In this document: piece after piece, positions 13,875-28,800 of the stretch
How positions within the stretch are numbered: position 1 is the stretch's first letter
Layout: every line of letters starts with the position of its first letter
Assembly (NCBI RefSeq): GCF_965638725.1
Contig: NC_134958.1
Coordinates: forward strand, 20,987,964-21,051,963
Source: Aptenodytes patagonicus
Lineage: Eukaryota > Chordata > Aves > Sphenisciformes > Spheniscidae
Length of the DNA stretch: 64,000 nucleotides
Reading direction: 5' to 3'
Notes under the pieces: generated by a model
What the model was told of the DNA's origin: nothing
What the model saw: the letters and a program-made list of their open reading frames with translations, nothing else
The model's database searches: none
Program-made: the position numbers and the translations under genes

Positions 13875-16800
13875 GTGAGCAAGTGTTTTGGTTGTTTTGG
13901 GTGTTTATTTGGTTTTGGGTGTTTATTTAGCTTTGTCACATTAACAGGCAATTAAAGTAGTTCAGTTTTGGGGTTATTTGGGGGGGTTTTGTAAACACAA
14001 GTTTCTTTTCCAAAAACATATGAACCAAAAGTAATCCGAAAGATTTGGGGCAAGGAGGAGAAGATGACTTAAAAGCTTGCTCTTTAAAAGAAGTTAAGTT
14101 TCAGCCCAAATAATTACACAGTTTAAGGTTTTCTGAAAACAATTAAACAGTGAAATGCATGAGAACTTAAAACTACGGAATAAAACAGGTCGTCTAGTGT
14201 TTTCTTTGCACAGAGATCAATTACAGAGGCAAAAGCTTTGTGTTCTTGAGAATGTATATTCTCAAGAATATACATATTCGTGTTGTGTACATATACAACC
14301 AAAACATGGCTGTAATGGTAACTAATACAAAGAATTCCTGGTTTCAGTAAAGAAGACTTGATCTGATAGCTTCTGGTTCATCAGAATGTTCCTTAGATAG
14401 TGATAAGTTTGAACAGTGTTGTGACTTTGGACAGTTGCTATTTAAAGAAAATCTTTGCACAGATTCTAATGGTAGGTTTGTATTTCGGAAAAATACCAGG
14501 CATTATATTTTACTTGAGTACCCTTTTGATGTAGTGATAGGAGCTGTGTGTGTATATATATCAAAAAATTAACTTCCCATTCTGTGCAGGAAAGTAAGTG
14601 TCCCTGAATATTACTTGGAGAAAAAATTCAGTACAAATGTACTTTGCTCCGTGAAGAGCAGTATTGCAGCCTACTGACAAATTCAGTGATTAAAAGTGTT
14701 GTTTTTCCTCTCCAAATTCAGCTTTATGGATATTAAATAGCCCTTAGGGATGATCTTTATTACCAGATTATTTTAATTTTTTTGTTTATTTTTGTGTACA
14801 GGAATGCATGCATGCACATGATGCGTACAAACCAAATCAGTCTGCAGAATACTGCTTCTTGCATGGGTTATGTGCTGGCCTTAGTATTTGCCTGGTTTTG
14901 GAAAAGTTGGGAATGTTCTTTCTCATGAAATCACTTACCTGTAATGTCTACTGGGATAATATTAGTCAAGCATACTTGACCTTAAATAAGGATGTGTAAA
15001 TTTCTTTTTCTGAAGAATATTTAGAATGCATTTGACTTCTAGCAGAAATAATTAGAAAACTAACAAGCAAGTGAGAGTCTTCATATGCCTTGCCGTAATT
15101 AAAAACAAAGGAGCATTGCAGAGGAACATTAGCGTTTTAATGTATTGTGTTGGATGTGATTACAGGAGACATACATATCAGTTGTGTATTTTCTTCTTAC
15201 AACCTAAACTTTAAACTAAACTACATTTAGAGGAATGTTATAGATCTCTTAGTCTTTGTGACCTCTGCCTAGAAAGACATATGACGGTGTAGTACCAGAA
15301 GATGTGGCCAAATGAACTTTTTTCTTGAATACACTTCTCAGAAGGTTCTCTAGCTTGAAGCTGGTGTGGCTAGTAGCTTCAGACAAAAGGTTTTAAACAA
15401 GATATTTCTTATGTTTAACTACCTACAGGTTTGCTTGCAATAGGGTAAAAAGCTTTATTGCAAACATGCATAGGACTTGCTGTGCTGAATTGCACATAGA
15501 CTGCTTATGTACATTGTAAGAAAACAGCTTCTGATGTCAAGATTGTACTTGCCCATGTAAAAGCTGATGGGTTGATGTAATAGACACCTGTGGATGGCCC
15601 ATTGGTTTCTCAGGAATCCACCCCACATCATGTGATGCCAAGATGAAGACAGAGGGGAGTGGTTGAAGAGACAAATACTTACGCTACAAAATCTGACTAC
15701 TTTGTTTTGCTCAAAAGGCTTGGCTTTGTGAGTTTTGGGTTTGTTTTTTCTCCCTACAACTTTTCCCCTTGCAGCTACCTCCCTCCCCTTCAAGGGCGTT
15801 GGAGCAACTCACACACAGACTTCTTGGAGTAGGGTAGGAAGGGATAAGGAACTACCTGTAGAAATTCAGAGGCTTCTGATTTATCATGCTTTCTCCTAAA
15901 AACTCACTTAGTTCAATTTAGACTTTTAGAATGTTTCAAACCAGTTTTCATTTAATTTATTGCAGCTAAAGGATCGCTTGTGCCATGTTGCTCTAAACTC
16001 ATAAAGCTATTGCAACAGTCAAATTTTGAATGGGAAATTGCATTGGACTCTTCCAGGAGCTCAACTGAGCACAGCGAACATGTGCTAAAAGCACTGCTAG
16101 CACATGTACCCTGATTTAGAGTTCTTTGGTATTACTCTGCCCTTTCTACCTGCTTTGTAACTTTTGACAGGTATCAACTGTTTGGGAAACTGAAGAACGT
16201 GCTCTTCAGGCATAAAAGTTTGATGGGGCTATATATATGGAAGCCTTGTCATTTGACATGGTGAAAGGAGAACTGTTTTACCTATGTTAAAATCATGCAC
16301 ACATTTTCTGGAAAATCTTCTGTGGGTCTGAAACTCTGTGTTCACCTTGGCATCAGCATGGTGCTTTTTGCTATGAAAATTCCTCAAAACACTAAAAATG
16401 TTGAAAGGTTGTTAAGAACATGATCAGCATAGATAGCATTAGGTTTGGAGGCTTTAGCTGCTTGACTGTTCATACTGAACAAACTCCAGTCAGCAGATGA
16501 AGGAGCTACAGAATTCTTTCTGACCCCTCGTGTCTCCTGAATTCCCTTTCAGACCCTGAAAATCAGCATTGCATTAGACTCGGTAGGTAGCTGAAACTGA
16601 CAGCCTCCTTCTAGTGGTTGTGCAATGCAAAAGAGAAATCCTACTTCCATTTCGTCGTTCTGTTTAGTATAATGGAAGTTATAGTTGCAAGTCTAAAGTC
16701 TCAAACCTTACTTCATGGGTTATTAAATACAATTATACATGATTTGGAGGTTTGCTTTTTAAAGACAGTAGTGAAATGAACTTAAATTCAGATGGCAGCT

Positions 16801-19800
16801 TTAATTTTCACACTCTCCAAAGCTTGAGGGCTTAAACTTGCATGGAAGGCTTCAAAAGTGTAGAATTCCTGACATAAGTATGTGTACAACTTTGATAAGC
16901 TGCTGTCCCTAAGCACACTACTTCTGTATTAAGAATTTAGATTTAGTCCCACATGATGGCACTTCAGGAAGGAATGTTGGCTCCTACAAACTACCAACAC
17001 AGCAGCAACTAATTATGTATTGGGGATCATAGAGACAAAATGCAAGAAGCAGCTTTGCTTTACTTTCTGAAACTGCCCGAGGATGCTGAATGTGTGTGAG
17101 TTACTGTCACAGACTACCTGATAGCTAGTAGTGGCCACACTCCAAATGACAGTTAGTTCTTCCCTCTGTTTCCTCTTCAGCAGTTTCCTTCAGTGGCAGG
17201 CTAAGATTTATTGACTGATTTATTTATTTTTATATAGATAGTGTGTGCATATATATGTATATAGATACATGTAGATACGTGTGTATACTTACACTATACT
17301 TCTTCAGTCCGTGTTTCTTGGTAACTGGAAAACAAGGTGCTTCATAGTGAACCCAGCAGTATATTGATATTATTTAAAGGTATCCTAAAATTGTTAATGC
17401 TTTTATATGGCATTAGAAAGATCTTTTCATGCATAAAAAGGCCTTCTAATGTAGGATAGGTTTCAGAAAAATTGGTTTTTTTAAACTGTTTTCAGATTTG
17501 TAAGATGTTAACACAGGAAACAAAAAATTCTAAGAGGTGTTTTTGTGTTCTAAAACAGCATTATGGCGTCCATAAGAACTACCAACTTCTCAGAACTCCT
17601 GAAGCATTAAAAGTTATGTTCTAGATGTATATATTATATTTTAATATCTTGTTATTTTTATATTACTTATAATCAATATCATTAATTTATAAATTTGTCA
17701 TTGTATTTGGTCACTTGAGCATTTACCTTGGCAGGCTATTTACATTGCTCCTTTAATACCCCGTGGATTATGCATTCTAGTTGCTGTTTAGTTTCTGCTT
17801 TAGGCAGTTTGTATCCCAGGGAAACTATTGGTGTACTGATAGCCCACTTTTCTTCAGTGGCAGCAAAGCGTGTGTGTTAAGCATTCATTTTACATTAGCC
17901 AGGCATGTGAAGTTAGCTTGGAAATACATTTAAATTATTAATACATGGCAGAAATCTGCTATCCCTTTTGATACAGTCTATTCCTGTACCATTAACATAT
18001 ACCAAATCATGCTAGGCCCTGCTTAGAGCAGGGGGTTGGATCAGATGACTTCCAGACGTGCCTTTCAGCCCAAATTATCCTATGATTTTTTCATACATAT
18101 GAGCAGAGCATAAGGGATAATGGTGATGGTGATCCATGGCAGAAGGATCAAGGGTATGAAATGAATTCCTGTGGAGGAAAAACATAGCAATAAGGAAGAA
18201 GGGCTGTAAAAATGGGATCAGCTTCTCGCTCTGCCACCACCTTTGCAGATTGTAGAAACTGACGTCAAGTAAAACAACTTAGCTATAAAAATGAAACTGC
18301 AGTTTGACAGTTGCATTAAGCTAACCCTGAAGTGTAGACTGCTGCCAAGGAAAAGGGGGTCCCTGCTCTCAGCTGCACATTCCTGCCTCCCCCTGTATGG
18401 TGAAATTGGTGCTTCTGTGCTGAAGCACATCAGGAACTGATCTGCCTTGAAGCTTGCAAGCTGCTGCATGGTTGTATGATCTCTGGTGCCAGAGCAAATG
18501 AGAAGGTGAAAATGTGCTGCTGGAGGCAGGGAAACACCTCTTCAGGCACAGCCACTGTGTAATTTGGTCCAGGTTGTGCCAGCAGTTTGTTGCTTTGAGA
18601 GTGCTTGTGTAGCTACCTCACAGTCGTGCTGTGTTCAGAAGGAAGTGAGAGAAGCTTACAGTGTGTTAGGTCCTGTCTGCAAAGATTCCTTCTGAATTTC
18701 AGTTCAGGTGACAGGACTTCTCATGAAGAGGATGGGGAGTGGAGGAAGCAGGGCAGGAAGCAGTTCTTAACTCTCTTCCCAGCCCTTACTGTCTCTTTCT
18801 GTAGAGACACATCTAATATTGTGTTCAGCTGCTTTTCCAGGCTTTGGACCAGCCACATGCCGGTGGTGGTATTCTTCCCCCACCATTTAGATTTTTTGTA
18901 TGCTTCACAACAGATGTAAACAAATTAATGGCTTGCCTAGCTTTACATAGCTACATGAGGAAAAATTACAGTTCCTGAAATTTTATGGTTTATGCTCCAG
19001 CTCTCCATGAGGCAATGTTTGTGCAGAGAAAAATTTTCTCAACAAAATGTGTAGCAGTGCAACTTTTAAGCATCTTACACATACTGAGAATAATAGAACC
19101 ACAGGTCTTAGAACTATTTACCAACTAATTTTTTGATTGATTAACCTGCTTTCCGCCTGCTAAAAGATTTCCTGATGTTCCAGGCACCCAGGAAGTTTCA
19201 AACAGGTGTAGAGTCTTAACACTGATGAGAAATGTGATTGTTGCAGAAGGCTTCTGGCAACATAAACTATCACATCTCATGTATACACTCACAAGAAATG
19301 TGTTGCTGATAGACCAGTTCTTTTGGTGTCATCTGCTTTGGTTTCGAGTTAAGGATGACTGTCGTGAATGACGCAGAAACAGCAAACGTGGTGTGATAGG
19401 AGGGAACGTCATAATTCTTGTAATGCGGGCTGGTATGTCAGTTCATGGCCTCCGATGAATAAGTAACATTCCTATTAAACAGGAATGTTGAATTCTGCTG
19501 GAGAAGGGAAAAGCAGTGAAGCTTTCAGATAGCAGAAGGGCAACATTTGCTTATCGTTGCTAGTGATTTGGGCTTGGAAATGAGTTCTTAACCCTGGAGA
19601 GGCTGAATTTTCACTTGCAGTGGGGTAAGGTAAGAGCATTTAAACTGGCCAATAGCAAGGCTTTAGACACGTAGAATATTTTGGAGTGACTAGATTTTTC
19701 TTAGATACCTTAATTTATCATATGTTCTAAGAAATACAGTATACAAACACCAAATAGTGTTGTAGAGGTATCATTCTTTCAGGATCATACAGTCTATGCT

Positions 19801-22800
19801 GTACCTTGGGTGAGGCCGCATTGCCTGAGTCTCCCTCTTTTATGGAGAGATACTTCAAGGGGAGTGGGGGTTGCCACTCTAAGCATAACTACTAGTTACT
19901 AGCTGAAGGATATGTGTATAGAAATGGCTGTCTTGCACTCTGCCTTCTACAAGTGGCAAGTCAAAAACTCCCTTTGGTATCTGGAAGAAAAGTCCATAAA
20001 TGGATGTATAATTTTTGCAAGCTTCATCTAGGGTATTATTCTGCAAATAATGAAACGTTGACCATTTTGCAAACGTATTTTGAAGTCCTTTCTCCCCCCC
20101 CCCCCCCCCATCCCTGACATAGCTATGCAAAGACCTTGAAAAGTTACGAAATGCAGTAGTACAGTCTTTTATGGTCTTCGCCTTAACTGGGAATCTGAGG
20201 CTGCCTAGAGAAAGTTAACAGCTATGGAAATCCACTTAATTAGCATCGTGATCAAGAAGCAAACTTAATGTTTCTCTGTTTCTGCAGAACTAAATTTATT
20301 TTCTGGATAGCATTACAGTGAGTGAAAGGTGTTCCATGGTTTGCAATTAACAGAACACAGTCAATGTAACGCTGAAAGCTGGAAACATAAATCAGTGATC
20401 AGATATCAGATTGTGCCTCAACCTGATACAAGATACGGCAAGCAGACTACTTGGGCTGTAGCTCAGAAGTTGGCTAGTTTCTATGCCTTGTACAGTGTTT
20501 GTCTTGCTTCTAGTGCCTCACTGGTGTGTCCTAGAAAGGGATTCAGGATGTGGAAAATCAGACTGTTCCTCCTGTTTTTTTGAAGACATGGATCTTTAAC
20601 CTAGGAAACGAATGGACCGTCTTGTCTCATGGAGTATGACCATTTGATTATTCCCTAGTGATTTGTGGCTGAGACACCTATGCCTGGAATGGATGATGCT
20701 GCCAGAGCAGATTATTCTTTTGCTCGTGACTTTCTTCACTTGACATGAGGAGATGAATGGGAGCCATCTTTAACTTGCCATGTCCTTGGTTTCCCATTTT
20801 GGGGATTTTATTACAATGACCACAGAGAAAAAGAGGGGTCTTTTAACTTTATTCTAGCGCATGCAGACTTAAATGCTGTACACTGACTGAAAGTTCAGTA
20901 CCAACAGGTGAAAAAATTCAAAATATATTGTCCTGTGCTTTGGTTTAAATAGATGTTTCCATGTTTTCTTTTTTTATAGCTTCTGCAACAGCTGAAGAGA
21001 TTAATATGTGACCTCTGCAGATTATATAATCTTCCTCAGCATCCAGATGTTGAAATGTTAGATCAGCCATTACCAGCTGGACAGGTAAATTAAAAAGCTG
21101 TGGACACCTCCTTATGGCAATGAAGGAGTTGTTTCTTCAATTCCAGGAAACAAGATGGTGGGAACGATTAAACCTTGTGTAAGCCAGAACTGAGATATGA
21201 AGCACTGTTGCTTTATGGTGTCCTCAATCTGAATTTTGTTTGTAGAATCCATTTAATAATGGTGTGATAATATTACACAATCTCCTTTGGAGTTTCTGTA
21301 TCATTGAAAGGTGTGTATGTGATACCAGTGCTGGCAGTTTAATTCCCTCCTAAATACTGCTCGAGCCAATCGCTGTGCATTCCTAGTGCTTCCCAAATTT
21401 ACTTTTTTCCAAAACGTAAATGTGGTTAAACACTATTTGCTTTTTCTTGAAGAGTATATGTTTTACAGTATGCACTTGGATGAACTACTATTGATGTTTT
21501 CCTTCCTCTTTAATCCCTTGCAGAGACATGGGATATCAAGACCGTATGCTACTTTGGGTAGGGAGTATCTGAGGTGCCTTGTTTACTTTTTGGGCTCTTG
21601 ACAAATTAAGAGTTATGATGGGCTGTGAAATGTTCTGGTTAACTAAAATATTTTGTATTGTGCTGAAAGCAGAACTGGTAACTGACAGTAACTGTTCTTT
21701 TTTGTATTTTTAATAAGATTATGATATTTTCTTTTGCTTATACATGTTAAGATGGCATGATTTCTAAAAACTCCTGTAGCATAACAGATGGTTTTCCTGT
21801 GGTGACAGTACTGTAAAAATGACAAATAACTTGCTTAATTTTGGTCATGTGCCAAGTTGTAATCCTATAGGTCTTTTCTCTCAACCACCCACACAGCAGT
21901 GCAACTGTAAAGCAATAGACCTGTAATATTAGGAAGTAGCTTTGTTGAAGAGTCTTGCTTATGCTCTGAAACTCAAAAACAAATTCATGGAAGGTTTCTT
22001 AGCCAGAAATGTCAGATAATTTGCAAGTTAAATAAGAGTGGCCTTAGTAAGTCAGACCAAAGATCCATCTGGTCCCCTGCATTGTCTACAGCAGTGGCAT
22101 TCCTTCTTTGCCAAAGGAGGAGTAAGCAGAGGACAAGCATATCAGAATGCTCCTGAATATTTCTGCAGCTCAAACTTCCTGAGCTTGAAGTGGTATCCTG
22201 AATTGGAAAGCCATGAAAAATCAACTCAATGTATTGCTTTGATATTATATCAAATAATCTAATAACAATGGCTATATGATGATAGTAGTTGTTGCATAGA
22301 AGTTCTAGGTAGTGAGACAAAAATCCATTAAGTTTTAGAGATCTAAAGTTTGTTTTTTTTTTTCTTTTTAGAGTTGTAGCATGTATATGGATTCTAATCA
22401 GAGCCATGATCTGATTTCCTGGTTAAGAGATCATGAGTTATAATCCACTTGGCTTGTTTATTGCATTTGTCACTGTCTCAGAATAGGATATCCTTATCTG
22501 AATCTTAAGTTTCCACTTCGAACTTAATGTGAAATTAATTGTGATATTCTGTTTATCTTTGCTTTATGCAAAAATCTCTTCACTGTCATACTTGAGGAAA
22601 GCACCTTTGTGTATCTTTCACATTAAACTTCAGTCCTTTGCAGACCTTGCTAAGTGTAACTTTCATATATACTGATTTCTCTTTGATAGTAAACTTCCTG
22701 TTTTTGAAAGAAAGGAACATATGCACAATTTATGCAGAAACCTCATTGTTGTATTGCAGAATGGAACAACAGAAGAAGTTACATCAGAGGAGGAGGAAGA

Positions 22801-25800
22801 AGAAGATATGGGTGAAGTATGTGTATATATGAGATTGTTATCCTCATCTAGTAGAATTCTGGCGTTTTGCTGTGCAATGGCTGGCTAACTATTAAGCCAA
22901 ACTGTAAAATGTAATCTCCCTAGAGTTCAACAGAAAAGATAATTGAAAATTAGGACGTTTACCTTAATGTCAGCTTTCACTTCAACCACCAAAACTAGTG
23001 AAATTTTCTTCTTAAACCTAGATCTCAGCTGTCAGGTACTTGGATACAGAGGATTGGACATCTGTTTGTGCTTTAGTCAAACAATATGTAACATTGTGTG
23101 CCAAATCAGTAAGTTTGCATAATTAACTCCTGTTTCAAGCAGCATATGAACTGCCTCTGATACAGTAGAAAGTGCCTCCCAAATTGAAGCAGACTGACTA
23201 AGAGTAAATCAGTTTGCTGATTTATTAAACAGGCGAGCTAGCTTTTAACTATAATACATTGAAGGAAATGGAAGGACATCTGAAACAGACATGCTAAACT
23301 TTAAGGGGTTTATGTCGTTGTCTGGCAGCACGGTGCTCCTTTTAATGAGCTTTTTACTGTGTGAGAACCACCCCTTTCAATTACTTCTACAACATGTTAG
23401 AATAGCTCCAAGATGCTTGCTTTTTAAACCACTATAAATAGCTTTGTTATAGGAGAACTGTTCTGACTACTTCAGATTTAGATTTTTAATGAAGAAGGTG
23501 TGTAGTAAGAATGAACAACTCATTCTTTGAATAGAAGATCTTCCTTTAGAAAAGACCTAAATGTAATCCATGTTCTGGAATTAATTTGAAGCAGCCTCTC
23601 TTACACCATATTTAGCCTGATCCAGACTGCATTTGTTGGAGCCAGAGTTTCTGTAAAGGTAGTATATACACTCCCATATCCTGCTGCCACAAAGCTCTTT
23701 TTGCTTGCAGACTTGTAAGTAGCCTTTTGTACTCTGTTCGGGTTACTTTAGGCAAAAAAATTGTCATGTGTGTCATTATTTATAAGCTGTCAGGTGGCAT
23801 TTTGTGGCACTGATATCTTCAACTTGTAATCTAGTCCAATTTCTAAATTGAAAAGCGGCTTAGGGTTCCTAAGGCTATATCATTATTTTGAGAAACATGA
23901 ACATTTTAAAGAATACTTAGTGTAAAATCTGTTACAGTTTGAGGAAACAGTGTTGTCAAAGGCACCAGATAGGTGTGTTTCTTACTATGTAAGACATCCG
24001 TGAATTTGCACTTATGGCCAGGTTTTCCTGCCATGCAACAGATGGTGCATAAAGAGTAGCCACAGGTGTGATGGAGCACTGTGTATTGCAGCATATCTGA
24101 TAGTTGTTTACTCATAGCTTGCTGGTGTGGCTGCTGTAGTGCTTCCTTTTTCATCTCAAGGTATTTATATCCTTCCTCTCCTCTCCACAAATAGCACTTG
24201 AATCACCTTACAGGCAGTTGTCTTAAATTCAGAGCGCTCATCTGCAACAGGATAACCCCATCTCAGAATACAGAGTGGAAGATTTTTCAGTGTCTTAGTC
24301 TAGAACTCAGAACTTAAATGTTGGCTCGTGTGATCAGGATACTTGACCACGTAATTTTGTCTCATATCCTCATGCTGCATCTAATCTTCAGCTGAAATGT
24401 TCACCTTGAATAAAGTACATGTAGCTTTCTAATATTTAACTTTCTTGAAGGATTGCTGTAGCCCTGCCAGATATGTTAATCATTGTTTGCCAGAAGTGTA
24501 ATATAGCTGGGATTCTAATTGAAAAAAGAGTCTGCTTTTAGAAACATCTTGGAGACGCCCTGACTTTGGGTACTTTTGGATTCTCAAGCCCTGTTCAAAA
24601 TGCTTTAACTTCCTGTTTTCCACCTACTTTAATGGGCTAATTCACTACAATCTTAAATTCTCACAGAGGTTTTATTGTGCTTGTTTTGGTGACCAGAATT
24701 CTGTTGTGAATTTGGGTCTCGTATGGTGAAGGCTCCCTACGCTTCCAGTGAATACTGTTGCCTGAGAGGGTGAAGTTAGAGCAAAATAGAAATGGCGTCC
24801 AACAGTCACTAATACATAGTGTTGTGCAGTATGTGACTGTATCCCTAAATGCCCTTGGAGAGGGTTTCTTTGAACAAAGAGCATAGTTAAGTTATTTACA
24901 GTGAATTTTCCTCTATCCTGTAGGACATTGAAGATCTGGATCACTATGATATGAAGGAGGAGGAACCAGTTGATGGGAAGAAATCTGAGGATGAAGGCAT
25001 TGAAAAAGAGAACCTTGCAATCTTAGAAAAAATCAGAAAAAATCAAAGGCAAGATCACTTAAATGTGAGTTAATGATTTGTGTTTTTTCTTTGCAATACT
25101 TTTGACTTTAAAATAGAAATGGTTTTCAGCAAATAAAGCCTACTGCTATGCACCTAGACATAAATTAACCTGTAGCTGACTTCCAGCATACATAGGACAA
25201 ATGTCTCAAGTTATGGGACCTAAATAGCTCTTTCTGGAGAAGTTTGAATAGGCCAGCTAAAATTCCCAAGGTCGTTTAGTAAATGGACTCATCTTTCATC
25301 AAAATCTTTGGCACAGGAAGTTAGTTGTCAGTCCACATCCCACAGAGGCACAAAAACTACTTCAAAGCACTCTCATTCAGCCTGGAAGAATGCTATCATA
25401 ATTTCTTTTGTCAAACTGGGTTGGGGTATTCTTGGCATTTTGGATGAAGAAGTATCTTTTAGCTTTTCACTAGAGTCAACTCTTAGATGTAAATCCAGGT
25501 TTCACACTTGTTAATGATATTTAACTGGTTGTCTGATTTCCAGAGGTATCTATTTGGTTGTCCCTCTGTCTCTTGCTTGATGCCTTTGTTATGAACAATA
25601 GTCCTCCTTGTAGAATCAGCAGAAAGCATCTAGGTTGTAAGCATGACCGTCGTGGTTTAACCCCAGCCAGCAATGAAGCACCACACAGCTGCTCGCTCAC
25701 TCCCACCCGGTGGGATGGGGGAGAGAATTAGAAGGGTAAAAGTGAGAAAACTCGTGGGTTGAAATAAAGACAGTTTAATAGGTAAAGCAAAAGCCACGCA

Positions 25801-28800
25801 CACAAGCGAAGCAAACCAAGGAATTCATCCACCACTTCCCATGGGCAGGCAGGTGTTCAGCCATCTCCAGGAAACCAGGGCTCCATCACACGTAACGGTG
25901 ACTTGGGAAGACAAACACCATCACTCCCAACGTCCCCCCCTTCCTCCTTCTTCCCCCAGCTTTATGTACTGAGCATGACGTCACATGGTGTGGGATATCC
26001 CTTTGGTCAGTTGGGGTCAGCTGTCCTGGCTGTGCCCCCTCCCAGCTTCTTGTGCCCCCCCAGCTGTTCGCTGGTGGGGTGGGGTGAGAGGCAGAAAAGG
26101 CCTTGACTGTGTGTCAGCACTGCTCAGCAGTAACGAAAACATCCCTGTGTTACCAACACTGTTTCCAGCACAAATCCAAAACACAGCCCTGTACTAGCTA
26201 CTGGGAAGAAAATTAACTCTACCCCAGCCAAAACCAGCACAATGGCTTTTGTTGCTGAGCCCTTATTAAAATAACAAATAAAGCCATATATAAAACTGAC
26301 TGAATTAAAAGCCATGGGTGACTTAACATACTTAGTAAACCCAGGAATTTGTGCTTTAAATCCATTTTATGCATGAGCTTGTTTTTCAGTAATATCTATT
26401 TTACTTGGAAATTACTGAAGGTTTGGGTTGGTTTTTTTTTTGCCAGACATAAAGCAAGGGGCCTTCAGACGCTCTTCAGCTTTATTATCACAGTTTTCTG
26501 AGTGATCCTGCCAGCAGGCAGTTGTAAAGAAACCTGCTTGTTCTCCAGAGGCTTAGAAACATTTTGTCACAAGTGCAGAGTTCCAGAGAAGCTTCTACTT
26601 CTCAAAGGTGCATGTAGGAGGGAATGATGATGTCATACAACCTTAATGTTTTTTAGCCTGGCTTCCAAAGAAATCAAAACTTTTGTTTCACAGAGGCTTA
26701 AAATATCTAATGTATGAAATTCAGTACTTCGTTCGTGACCAATTTCAGGCAAAGGTAGGGGTTCTAAAATTTTCATGTCACCTGTACAGAAAGAAGGTGC
26801 TTAAATTGGTGCCCTCTACTGTGTGAGCTCATAAGTTTTTATATGCTGTTTGGCAAGTCAGTAGACACGTAGATCATGTCCAGACACAAGATGTACTATT
26901 TCTCATTAAGCTAATAGTCGAGGATGTGAGCAGTAGTTAGGTACAGGGGAGGAACCTGTAAGTATTTAGGGAAGGAATAAGATTTAGGATTGGTATTAAA
27001 GGAACACCTGGATTTTTGCCCAAGGAACCAGCTTTGTTCTAGTTCTTATACTTGATGATTTTTCCAGTAAATATTTTCTAAAAAGCTTAAATTGCACTTA
27101 AAAATTATATTGGATTCAAGAGAACTGCTGTTGTAAACCTCTTTTGATTTGTAACGAGAACTATATACATTCAAAGTGCTCAGTGCTAGCCAAGCCAATC
27201 CACTTTTAATATTGGATGCACTCCTGATAGATCTAGTTATCATAAGAATTTAGGGAAAAGGCTCCTTTAGTTAGCAGAATCTTGACTATTCTTGTCATGA
27301 ATTACTGGCCCTAAGTAACTTAAGTTTTTTTTCTAAACTACTTCCTCTTAGTTACTGACACTTTAGCATGGGAAAGAGATTCAGTTTGTAGCCATCTGCT
27401 TTGCAAAGGAAATAAAATAGAAGCACGTTTATCGGAGTTCTTCAACTACAAGTCTTCTGCTCCTGTCTCAGTGCTGTTCTAATATGACTTGAATGCAAAC
27501 CTGTCAAAAATACCTTAGACTTAATTCTGCTGAAATAGGCAGTGTGAGATAGCTGGCTAGAGGAGACTGCTCTTTGATTTGTGTATGAATTCAATAGTTA
27601 CCTATCAGCTTGTCTGAAGGAAAGTGTATGGTAATGATCACTCCTTCCAAAAAAAACCCCAACACCCCCCCCCAAACAAAACAAAACCAACCAACCAAAC
27701 CAACCCCAAAACCTGATCAGCATTTCAGTATTTAAAAGCAGGTAAACAAAAGGTGCCAAACTGCTTTTGCTGTATAGTCAAGTCTGTTTTAAGACTTGCC
27801 TAACCATAAACACAATGATTACTTACAGTTTGTTTAAACTTAACTGTTTGTTCAGAGTTTGACAAGATGCCTATTGAGATTCTGTGTATTTCTGTATTTA
27901 TAACTCAGACCTAACGGTAAAGACTCCTTAACTGTTAAATAAAATAAATCCTCTTGCAGCCTGAAAGGCATGGTCTGCTTTACCGTCATCTAAAAATTTG
28001 GTAGAACTGAAAAAAAGGTTTTTGTAGTGTCAACATTCTTCCTTGGTGTGGAAAGCCTCTTAAAACTGCAGATTTTCTTTTGCTATCTGTTCTTTCCCAT
28101 TTGGCAAATATTGCCTTTCTTTTTGCTTTTCCTTCCACATCTAGTGGAGCTGAAGTGAACACTACTGTTTTTTTGTTTGACAACAGCAGATTCAACTTAC
28201 ATAATAGCTGTTTCTCATGCCAAGACACTCTCGTTGATGCTGGTGCATAAACAAGGTCAGCTGAGTACAGGGAACAGGGTATTCAACTGCTGCTGAGGAA
28301 CCGTGGTATTTTTGTGGGTCACCAGGAATAGCTGTGCTGCTTAAATAATTTCTCAAAGGACTTGTGAGGGTTTACTCTTAAGTGCTTGAGAACTGAAAAC
28401 TATAGCTGCACTACTGACCTAGGGAAGAGCTAACCTGGTAGCACTTAAAGGCCCCTTTATGCTGCCAAAACAGGGGACTTTTAATAGAACATGTTAAACG
28501 TGCTCTAAGATAGCAGAAGTTTGCTCAGTATCCTAACATAAAGCAAAATTTAAATCTGTACAGCCCTTCACAGTGGGTTTTCTTAAAGGACAGTGTGAGT
28601 TTCACAAACTTAAATGTTATGGCTAAATATAGTCAGGTTTTCACACAAAGTATGCAGCTCTTTTGGTATACTTTGTTTCCTCAGCAGAGGAAAGTAAAAC
28701 AAAGCCATGCCGTTTACATGCTTGTTGTTGGAAGAGGGAACGTGAAGCCTAATGTAGGGCTTTGATTAGTGCCCAATGCAACCAGAAGAATTTTCAGTTT

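Larger units (their letters stand above)
13875..20979 (+). other. UBE2Q2 intron 2
   Basis: 7105 bases. A direct repeat of ggttttgggtgtttattt follows the donor closely (about 13890-13930). The intron also holds the hairpin at 14243, the TA/TG repeat, the CR1 fragment and the C16 run. Frames of 112 codons (15455-15793, minus) and 104 codons (18605-18919, plus) show no recognisable protein. Confidence 0.75.

Noticed and set aside
15455..15793. 112-codon minus frame in UBE2Q2 intron 2, and similar 100-130-codon frames elsewhere
   Set aside because: Lengths are within chance for 64 kb, none has a recognisable motif, and several cross repeats.
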